In this document: positions 1-5,508 of the stretch, one piece after another
How positions within the stretch are numbered: the stretch's first letter is position 1
Layout of the letters: each line of letters starts with the position of its first letter
Source of the DNA: Thermoleophilia bacterium
GTDB lineage: Bacteria > Actinomycetota > Thermoleophilia > Miltoncostaeales > Miltoncostaeaceae
NCBI GenBank assembly: GCA_016463385.1
Contig: JAEMRL010000142.1
Span: 1 to 6,488 of the forward strand
Length of the DNA stretch: 6,488 nt
Direction: 5' to 3'
Position numbers and translations under genes: made by a program
The notes under the pieces: model-generated
Database searches by the model: none
Seen by the model: only the letters and a program-made list of their open reading frames with translations
Told to the model about the DNA's origin: nothing

Positions 1-520
1 GCGCCGAGACGAGCGCGCCGATCGGCAGGCCGACGACCGTGGTGAAGTCGCCCGCGATCCGCTCGACGAGCGCCGCCCCGGATCCCTGCACGGCGTAGCC
101 GCCGGCGCGGCCCTCCCACTCCCCGGTGCCGAGGTACCAGGAGGCCAGGGCATCGTCGATCGGGCGCATGACGACGGTCGTCTCGTCCTCCAGCTCGCGC
201 CGGTCGTCCGGCGTGATCAGGCAGACCGCCGTGCGCACGACGTGCGGGCGGCCGGAGAGGGCGCCGAGCATCTCGGCGGCGGAGGCGCGGTCGGCGGGCT
301 TACCGAAGACGCGCCCGTCGAGGATCACCTCGGTGTCGGCCCCGAGCACGGCGCCCCCGGCCGGCACGCCGCGGCGGCCGGCCACCTCCTCGGCCTTGGC
401 GCGGGCGTTGGCGAGGGGGTCCTCCCCCTCGTCGACGCCCGACACCACGACCTCGAACTCCACCCCGAGCGCGCCGAGCAGCGCCCGCCGCTGCGGCGAG
501 CCCGACGCGAGGAGGATCAC
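1..520 (-). CDS. maf: Maf family nucleotide pyrophosphatase (3' end missing)
   Basis: Maf proteins hydrolyse nucleoside triphosphates, mainly non-canonical or methylated ones and UTP/dTTP, to monophosphates, and some arrest septation when overproduced. The 173 visible residues contain the N-terminal LASGSPQRRALL (4-15), VDE (29-31), ARAKAEEVA (39-47), the central GADTEVILDGRVFGKP (60-75), GRPHVVRT (90-97), and the C-terminal EWEGRAGGYAVQGSGAALV (134-152) followed by GDFTTVVGLPI (157-167). The family is usually 190-200 residues, so about 15-25 residues lie beyond the left edge. GTG 520 is used as the start: it shares GTGA with the ndk stop and places LASGSP at the usual distance from the N-terminus. 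No Shine-Dalgarno is seen, which suggests reinitiation after ndk. Whether it belongs to the dTTP/UTP-preferring or the m7GTP-preferring subgroup cannot be decided here. Coupling to ndk fits a shared role in nucleotide pool quality. Confidence 0.95.
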   Translation of the reverse strand, partial: MILLASGSPQRRALLGALGVEFEVVVSGVDEGEDPLANARAKAEEVAGRRGVPAGGAVLGADTEVILDGRVFGKPADRASAAEMLGALSGRPHVVRTAVCLITPDDRRELEDETTVVMRPIDDALASWYLGTGEWEGRAGGYAVQGSGAALVERIAGDFTTVVGLPIGALVSA

Positions 521-927
521 CCCAGTTCGGGGAAGTGCAGCGCCAGCTCGCGGGCGCCCGACTCCGGGCTGTCGGAGCCGTGGATCACGTTCTGGCCGAC
601 CTCGAGGGCGAAGTCGCCCCGGATCGTGCCGGGCTGCGCGTCGAGCGGGTTGGTCGGGCCCATCATCGTGCGCAGGGCGACGATCGCGCCCTCGCCCTCG
701 ACGGCGATCATGAAGACCGGCCCCGAGGTGATGAAGTCGACCAGCTCGCCGAAGAACGGGCGCTCGCGGTGCTCGCCGTAGTGCTCCTCGGCGGCGGCCC
801 GGTCCATGATGATCTTGCGGACGGCGATGACGTTCAGGCCCCGGCGCTCGATGCGGGTGAGGATCTCCCCGCTGAGCCCCGCATAGACCCCGTCGGGCTT
901 CACCATCACGAACGAACGCTCAGTCAT
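517..927 (-). CDS. ndk: Nucleoside diphosphate kinase
   Basis: Ndk transfers the gamma phosphate from ATP to (d)NDPs through a phosphohistidine and balances the NTP/dNTP pools in the cytoplasm. From ATG 927 the protein has 136 residues, the usual bacterial size. It begins with TERSFVMVKPDGV and keeps every expected active-site residue: Lys10, Tyr50, Phe58, Arg86, Thr92, Arg103, Asn113 and the catalytic His116 within NVIHGSDSPESG (113-124). ATG 927 is preferred because it gives the family's standard N-terminus and has AGGAG four bases upstream. An in-frame GTG at 942 would add five residues (VTRSR) and has a stronger GGAGGAG five bases upstream, so it is a real competitor. The start overlaps the end of the membrane gene by 8 nt, and the stop overlaps the maf start, so it is translationally coupled on both sides. 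Confidence 0.97.
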   Translation of the reverse strand: MTERSFVMVKPDGVYAGLSGEILTRIERRGLNVIAVRKIIMDRAAAEEHYGEHRERPFFGELVDFITSGPVFMIAVEGEGAIVALRTMMGPTNPLDAQPGTIRGDFALEVGQNVIHGSDSPESGARELALHFPELG

Positions 928-1609
928 ACGACTCCTGGTCACGTGGTCTCCTCCACCGGCCGGTGCGGCCGGTGTCGCCGCCGTCGGCGGCGGGCTTGGG
1001 CAACTCGCGCTGCCGGGCCGGACGGCCCTCGACGGGCGCCTCGGCGGCGCGCGCCGAGCCCGTCCGGTCGAACAGGCGGATGCGGAACTCGAGCTCGGTG
1101 AGGCGCTGGTCGATGTCGCGGACGTCGTCCGCCGACGCCACCCCGGCCTGGCGCAGCGCGCGCTGCATGCTGGCCGGGTCGCCGCTCACCATGCCCTCGC
1201 GGGCGAGCATCCGCCCGACGATCTGCTGGCCCTCGGAGTCGCCGAGCTCGCCGAGCCGCTGCTCGAGGGCGAGCAGCTCCAGCTCGCGCTCGCGCGCCTC
1301 GTCGAGGTACTCCGGCGGGCGCACGATGAGATAGATGATCGACCCGAGGAAGGGGATCAGCACCGAGAGCGCGACGCAGGCGGCGACGAGGCCGGGTGCC
1401 TGGATGCGCCGGCGCGCGTCCTGGTAGGTCCAGTAGGCCAGGGCGACCCACAGGAGCACGACGAAGACGCGCAGCAGAACCGTGATCAATCCCCACAGAC
1501 CGGAGTCGAAGAAGCTGGAGATCGACTCGAACGGGTCGCTCGTCTCGGACGAGGTCGTGCCCGACGCCTGGGCGGTGAGCAGACCGATGACGCTGATGCC
1601 TATGGACAT
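920..1609 (-). CDS. Two-helix membrane protein with coiled-coil, charged tail (PLDc_N-like N-terminal part), function unknown
   Basis: I do not recognise a characterised gene. The 229 residues show a Ser/Thr-rich N-terminus (12-36), a hydrophobic helix at about 38-60 ending in the basic turn YWTYQDARRR (59-68), a second helix at about 72-96 with the motif IPFLGSIIYLIVRPPE, an acidic/leucine helix likely to form a coiled coil (100-122), a small helical segment (127-156), a second heptad-like helix (162-182), and a disordered tail rich in Arg, Pro, Gly and Ala (184-229). The pair of helices with Arg-rich turn and PFLG..IYL resembles the short PLDc_N module found alone in many actinobacterial membrane proteins; no phospholipase active-site HKD motif is present. 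The positive inside rule puts the turn at 64-70 in the cytoplasm, which would leave the long tail outside if both helices cross; a re-entrant second helix is the alternative. ATG 1609 lies 6 nt after the folC stop, with only a distant GAGG (1624-1627). It sits where mycobacteria carry an unrelated-looking membrane gene between folC and ndk. Confidence 0.8.
   Translation of the reverse strand: MSIGISVIGLLTAQASGTTSSETSDPFESISSFFDSGLWGLITVLLRVFVVLLWVALAYWTYQDARRRIQAPGLVAACVALSVLIPFLGSIIYLIVRPPEYLDEARERELELLALEQRLGELGDSEGQQIVGRMLAREGMVSGDPASMQRALRQAGVASADDVRDIDQRLTELEFRIRLFDRTGSARAAEAPVEGRPARQRELPKPAADGGDTGRTGRWRRPRDQESYD
932..936 (-). promoter_or_regulatory. Ribosome binding site for ndk (ATG 927)
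   Basis: AGGAG reads on the minus strand, four bases before ATG 927. The spacing is short but usable, and the site lies inside the last codons of the upstream membrane gene. It supports the start that gives the standard Ndk N-terminus. Confidence 0.6.
948..954 (-). promoter_or_regulatory. Strong purine-rich Shine-Dalgarno ahead of the alternative ndk GTG 942
   Basis: GGAGGAG on the minus strand sits five bases before an in-frame GTG at 942 and twenty bases before ATG 927. It is the best anti-16S match that I noticed at any gene start in the window. It lies within codons of the membrane gene (Trp-Arg-Arg region), so part of its purine content may be coding constraint. It could serve GTG 942 directly or act as a standby site for ATG 927. 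Confidence 0.5.
954..974 (-). promoter_or_regulatory. Hairpin abutting the ndk ribosome binding region
   Basis: On the minus-strand transcript CACCGGCC (974-967) can pair perfectly with GGCCGGTG (961-954) across the five-base loop GCACC, giving an 8-bp stem of seven G-C and one A-U pair. Its last base is the first G of the GGAGGAG element. No U-run follows, so it is not an intrinsic terminator. It lies in the disordered tail of the membrane protein, where coding constraint is low. A regulatory or mRNA-stability role is inference; GC-rich coding DNA forms such stems by chance fairly often. Confidence 0.4.
976..992 (-). repeat. Second inverted repeat upstream of the ndk hairpin
   Basis: CGCCGCCG (976-983) and CGGCGGCG (985-992) are perfect inverted copies around a single base; a realistic fold is a 6-bp stem with a 5-base loop. 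It touches the hairpin at 954-974, so two stems would be stacked just before ndk. It encodes the Ala-Asp-Gly-Gly part of the membrane protein tail, and GCC/GGC codon bias alone could create it. Confidence 0.35.
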
Positions 1610-1615
1610 GACGGT

Positions 1616-2959
1616 CTACTTCGCCTCGGGGACATCGATGCCCTTCCGGGCGCGCGCGAGTCTAGCAGGGGGGTTCCCGCCGCCGGCCGCGACGGAACCT
1701 CTGAGGTCGGCCAGCAGGTAGAGCGATCCGGCCACCACGACGACGCCGTCCGGGCCCGCGGCCTCGCGCGCGACGGCGAGCGCGGCGGCGGGCGGATCGA
1801 CCGCCTCGGCCGGGCGCCCGAGCCCCCGGGCGACGGCCGCGAGCGCCTCGGAGGGGACCGCCCGGGCATGGCTCGACCGGGTGGCGACCACCCGGTCGGC
1901 GACGCCGGCGAGCGCGGTGATCATGGCCGCGGCGTCCTTGTCGCCGAGGATCGACACCACCGCCACCACCGGCCGGCGCCCGGCGAGAACCTCGGGCAGC
2001 GCGGCGACCATCGCGTCCATGCCGGCCGGGTTGTGGGCCCCGTCGAGCACCACCGCGGGCGCCCCCGGGAAGAGCTCGAGGCGGCCGGGCACCGCCACGG
2101 CGGAGATCGCGTCGCGCAGCCGCGCCGGGTCGAGGGCGCGCCCGAGGACCATCTCGGCGCCCGCGACGGCAAGGGCGAGGTTGTCGCGCTGGAACCCGCC
2201 GAGCAGCGGCAGAGCGAGCCCGGCGTAGGTCGCGCGGGGGGTCACGACCTCGACCGCGCCCTCCACCTCACGGGCCGACAGGCCCGCGCCGTAGCGGAGC
2301 GGGCGCAGGCCGCGGCGCGCGCACTCGGCCTCCACCGCCGCCTCCGCGGCCCCGCTGAGCCGCCCCACCACCAGGCGGTCGGAGCCGTCGGCGCAGACCG
2401 CGAGCTTCTCGGCCGCGATCGCGGCCTCGGTGTCGCCGAGCAGCTCGGTGTGCTCGAGGGCGATGTTGGTGAGCGCCACCGCCGCCCGGGGCTGCAGCAC
2501 GTTGGTGGCGTCGTAGCGGCCCCCGAGGCCGGCCTCGACCACGGCGACGTCCACCGCGGCGGCACGGAACGACACGAAGGCGATCGCGGTGAGGGCCTCG
2601 AACTGTGTGATCACATCGCCCTCGGGCAGGGGGAGCGCCTCGACGGCGGCGCGCACCTCGGAGGCGGCGGCGGCGAAGGCATCGTCGGAGATGGGCGCCC
2701 CCTGGATCTGGATGCGCTCGGGCCAGTCGGTGACGTGCGGCGACAGGTAGGTGCCGACGCGCAGGCCCTCCCCCGCCAGCGCCGCCGAGGCCAGCCGGGC
2801 GGTCGAGGACTTGCCGTTGGTGCCGACCACGTGGAGCGCCGGCGCGATCCGCTCGGGGCTGTCGAGCGCCGCGAGCAGCGCGCTCATGCGCTCGAGCCCG
2901 AAGCGCATGCCGAGGATCTCGAGCTCGGCGATCCACCGCCGCGCCTCCCCCACGATCAC
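1616..2959 (-). CDS. folC: Folylpolyglutamate synthase / possible dihydrofolate synthase
   Basis: FolC adds glutamates to reduced folates (and in many bacteria also joins glutamate to dihydropteroate) in an ATP-dependent Mur-ligase-type reaction in the cytoplasm. The 447 residues show the P-loop GTNGKSS (46-52), SPH...ERI..QG (73-87), TQFEALTAIAF (118-128), VVEAGLGGRYDATN (140-153), LEHTELLGDT (168-177), AAEK with Lys185 at the place of the carbamylated lysine, GRLE (292-295), DGAHNP (306-311), ILGDKD (337-342) and GSLYLLADLR (411-420), then a loose Gly/Pro/Arg tail. The GTG at 2959 shares GTGA with the valS stop; it is chosen because the expected N-terminal helix (RRWIAELEILGMRFGLERM) follows at once. 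The open frame runs on upstream to 5257 with no stop, but that part is a shadow inside valS. No Shine-Dalgarno is evident, so translation probably depends on reinitiation after valS. Whether it is mono- or bifunctional cannot be told from sequence. Family assignment is secure. Confidence 0.96.
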   Translation of the reverse strand: MIVGEARRWIAELEILGMRFGLERMSALLAALDSPERIAPALHVVGTNGKSSTARLASAALAGEGLRVGTYLSPHVTDWPERIQIQGAPISDDAFAAAASEVRAAVEALPLPEGDVITQFEALTAIAFVSFRAAAVDVAVVEAGLGGRYDATNVLQPRAAVALTNIALEHTELLGDTEAAIAAEKLAVCADGSDRLVVGRLSGAAEAAVEAECARRGLRPLRYGAGLSAREVEGAVEVVTPRATYAGLALPLLGGFQRDNLALAVAGAEMVLGRALDPARLRDAISAVAVPGRLELFPGAPAVVLDGAHNPAGMDAMVAALPEVLAGRRPVVAVVSILGDKDAAAMITALAGVADRVVATRSSHARAVPSEALAAVARGLGRPAEAVDPPAAALAVAREAAGPDGVVVVAGSLYLLADLRGSVAAGGGNPPARLARARKGIDVPEAK

Positions 2960-5499
2960 CCCAGGGCGGCGATGCGTGCGGCCAGCGCGTCGCGCTCGGC
3001 CTCGTAGCGCGCAGCCTTGTCGCGCTCGGCATCCACGAGATGGGCCGGGGCCCTCTCGACGAAGCGTGTGTCGGCGAGCTTGCGGCGCGCGCGCTCGGCC
3101 TCGCTGGTGGCCGTCGCCAGCTCGTCGGCGAGGCGGGCGCGCTCGACCTCGGGGTCGACGTCCTCGGCCGTGGTGCCGAGCAGGATCGAGCGGCCGTCGG
3201 CCAGCAGGCTGGCGACCAGGGTCGGCACCGCGTCGGCGGGCGCCTCGGAGACGGCGTCGAGCGCGGCCACCGACGGATGCGGGGCGGGCGACATCAGCAG
3301 CGGCGTCCGCGGGGGCAGGTTGCGCGACGAGCGGTAGGCGCGCAGCGCGGTGACGACCTCCTGCACCTGCGCCATCTCGGCCTCGGCGGCCTCGTCGCGC
3401 GGGCCCGGGGGCCGCGGCGGGGCGTGGGTCGCCATCAGCCCGCGGGCGCCGGGCGTGCGCGACCAGCACTCCTCGGTGACGAAGGGCATCATCGGGTGGG
3501 CCAGCGCCAGCAGCTGCTCGAGGGCGTCGCCGGCGATCTCCGGGGTCGCCTCGCCGGCCTTCAGCAGCTCGAGGTACCAGTCGCAGTAGTCGTCGAAGAC
3601 CAGGTGGTAGACGAGGTCGGCCAGCGCCGAGAGCTGGAAGCCCTCGACGAGCTCGCGCGACTGCTCGATGGCGGCGGTGATGCGCGAGGCGATCCAGCGG
3701 TCGGCGAGCGACTCGGGGGCGGGCGTGTCGAGGCCCGCGCGGCCGCCGCGGTCGACCACCAGGCGGGCGGCGTTCCAGAGCTTGGTGACGAGCTGGCGGC
3801 CCTGGTCGATGCGGTCGGCGCTGAAGCGCACGTCCTGCGTGCTCGACATCATCATCATCCCGAAGCGCAGCGCGTCGGCCCCGGAGGTCTCGATGATGTC
3901 CATCGGGTCCACGCCCGTGCCGAGCGACTTGCTCATGCGGCGGCCGTCGGCGGCCTGCACCACCGGGTGGATGTAGACCTCCGAGAAGGGCTCGGTGCCG
4001 GTGTACTCGATGCCCATCATCACCATGCGCGCGACCCAGAGGAAGATGATGTCGCGCGCGGTCGAGAGGACCTGCGTCGGGTAGAACTTCGCGAGCTCCG
4101 GGGTCTCGGCGGGCCAGCCGAGCGTGGCGAAGGGCCACAGCGCCGAGCTGAACCAGGTGTCGAGCACGTCCTCGTCGCGCGTCCAGCCCTCGCCCTCGGG
4201 GGCGGTCTTTCCGACGTAGACCGCGTCGCCCTTGTAGTAGACCGGGAGCTGGTGCCCCCACCAGAGCTGACGCGACACGCACCAGGGGCGGATCTCGCGC
4301 ATCCAGGTGAGGTAGACCTCGCCCCACTTGGCCGGGGTGAAGCGCACCCGGCCCTCCTCCACCGCCGCGATGGCGGGCTGGGCCAGGCGGGTCATGTCGC
4401 AGAACCACTGCAGCGAGACCAGGGGCTCGACGCGGGCGCCCGAGCGCTGCGAGAAGGGCACCGTGTGGGTGTAGGGCTCCTCGGCCCGGATCAGCCCCTG
4501 CGCCCGCAGGTCGGTGACGACCTTCGCCTGGCACTCGGCCGGCGTGAGGCCCGCGTAGGCGTCGCCGGCGGCGGCGGTCATGCGCCCGTCCTCGCCGATC
4601 ACGTTGATCGCCTCGAGGTCGTGCCGGCGGCCGATCTCGAAGTCGTTGGCGTCGTGTGCCGGCGTCACCTTGAGCGCGCCGGTGCCGAAGTCGACCTGCA
4701 CGTAGTCGTCGCCCACGATGGGGATCTCCCGCCCCACGAGCGGCAGGGTGACGGTGCGCCCGATCAGGTCGCGGTAGCGCTCGTCGGAGGGGTTCACGGC
4801 GACCGCGGTGTCGCCGAGCATCGTCTCGGGCCGGACCGTGGCGACGACGATCTCGCCCGAGCCGTCGCTCAGCGGATAGGCGATCGACACCAGCGTGTCG
4901 GTGGCCTCGCGCTCCTCGACCTCGAGGTCGGAGATGGCCGAGCCGAGGCCCGGGTCCCAGTTGACCATGTACCGGTCGCGGTAGATGTGGCCCTTCTCGT
5001 ACAGGTCCACGAAGACGTGCAGCACCGCGTCGGCGTAGGCGTCGTCCATCGTGAAGCGCTCGCGCGCGTAGTCGAGCGTGCAGCCCATCCGGCTCAGCTG
5101 GCCGATGATGGTGCCGCCCGAGTGGTCCTTCCAGTCCCAGACCCGCCGCACGAACTCCTCGCGGCCGAGCTCCTTCCGGCTGATGCCCTCGGCGGCCAGC
5201 GCCTTCTCGACGACCGCCTGGGTGGCGATGCCGGCGTGGTCGGTGCCGCAGATCCACATGGTCTCGTCGCCCGCCATGCGCCGGGTGCGGATCAGCAGGT
5301 CCTGGATGGTGTTGTTGAGCGCGTGACCGATGTGGAGCGCGCCCGTGATGTTGGGCGGCGGGATCGCGATCGCGAAGCCCGGGGCGTCGCCGCCCGGGTC
5401 GGCGTGGCCGACGCCGGCCTCCCTCCAGGCGCGGGTCCAGCGCGGCTCGACCTCAGCGGGGTCGAACCGGCCGGCGGGCTTCACCACGGGCTCACCCAC
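2956..5499 (-). CDS. valS: Valyl-tRNA synthetase
   Basis: This class Ia synthetase charges tRNA-Val with valine and hydrolyses mischarged Thr-tRNA-Val; it is cytoplasmic. The 847 residues contain PPPNITG (47-53), HIGH (56-59), GTDHAGIATQ, the CP1 editing domain with ATVRPETMLGD (220-230) and GTGALKVTPAHDAND (272-286, Asp283 being the expected editing aspartate), SRQLWWGH, LDTWFSSALWPF, the KMSKS loop as RMSKS (521-525), an anticodon-binding helical domain (about 595-740, including DDYCDWYLE and FVTEECW), and a C-terminal coiled-coil arm (about 778-847) with the family pattern KLAD..FVERAPA. The length suits the shorter bacterial ValRS forms (about 850-950). The GTG at 5499 is chosen because it precedes the conserved FDPAEVEPRW stretch by eleven residues; GTG codons at 5487 and 5484 are equally possible and no clear Shine-Dalgarno decides. 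Only 9 nt separate it from clpX, leaving no room for a T-box leader. Its stop overlaps the folC start. Confidence 0.97.
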   Translation of the reverse strand: MGEPVVKPAGRFDPAEVEPRWTRAWREAGVGHADPGGDAPGFAIAIPPPNITGALHIGHALNNTIQDLLIRTRRMAGDETMWICGTDHAGIATQAVVEKALAAEGISRKELGREEFVRRVWDWKDHSGGTIIGQLSRMGCTLDYARERFTMDDAYADAVLHVFVDLYEKGHIYRDRYMVNWDPGLGSAISDLEVEEREATDTLVSIAYPLSDGSGEIVVATVRPETMLGDTAVAVNPSDERYRDLIGRTVTLPLVGREIPIVGDDYVQVDFGTGALKVTPAHDANDFEIGRRHDLEAINVIGEDGRMTAAAGDAYAGLTPAECQAKVVTDLRAQGLIRAEEPYTHTVPFSQRSGARVEPLVSLQWFCDMTRLAQPAIAAVEEGRVRFTPAKWGEVYLTWMREIRPWCVSRQLWWGHQLPVYYKGDAVYVGKTAPEGEGWTRDEDVLDTWFSSALWPFATLGWPAETPELAKFYPTQVLSTARDIIFLWVARMVMMGIEYTGTEPFSEVYIHPVVQAADGRRMSKSLGTGVDPMDIIETSGADALRFGMMMMSSTQDVRFSADRIDQGRQLVTKLWNAARLVVDRGGRAGLDTPAPESLADRWIASRITAAIEQSRELVEGFQLSALADLVYHLVFDDYCDWYLELLKAGEATPEIAGDALEQLLALAHPMMPFVTEECWSRTPGARGLMATHAPPRPPGPRDEAAEAEMAQVQEVVTALRAYRSSRNLPPRTPLLMSPAPHPSVAALDAVSEAPADAVPTLVASLLADGRSILLGTTAEDVDPEVERARLADELATATSEAERARRKLADTRFVERAPAHLVDAERDKAARYEAERDALAARIAALG

Positions 5500-5508
5500 G
5501 CGAGAAAG

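Noticed and set aside
954..992. Intrinsic terminator before ndk
   Set aside because: The stems are strong, but they are followed by GGAGGAGACC rather than a U-run, and they lie inside coding sequence.
126..1101. Overlapping plus-strand open frames opposite maf, ndk and the membrane gene
   Set aside because: They are Arg/Ser/Pro-rich or His/Arg-rich translations without motifs and are fully covered by well-supported genes on the other strand.
939..1496. Alternative minus-strand frame of 185 codons inside the membrane gene
   Set aside because: It is Arg/Pro/Ala-rich with no hydrophobic helices, whereas the neighbouring frame shows two clean membrane helices and fits the operon spacing.
1868..3007. 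Plus-strand open frame of 379 codons
   Set aside because: It lies opposite folC, is rich in Arg, Gly, His and Ala with no recognisable domain, and has the composition of an antisense shadow in GC-rich DNA.
3847..3858. CATCATCATC run as a repeat or tag
   Set aside because: On the coding strand it encodes the consecutive methionines of ValRS (FGMMMMSS), a natural variation after the KMSKS loop.
2960..5257. Long upstream extension of the folC reading frame
   Set aside because: The frame stays open without a stop because of GC bias, but it overlaps valS, whose frame carries all ValRS motifs, and the extension reads as low-complexity Arg/Gly/Ala with no family motif.
5500..5508. Promoter, T-box or terminator between clpX and valS
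   Set aside because: The gap is only 9 nt, with no inverted repeat and no room for a leader.
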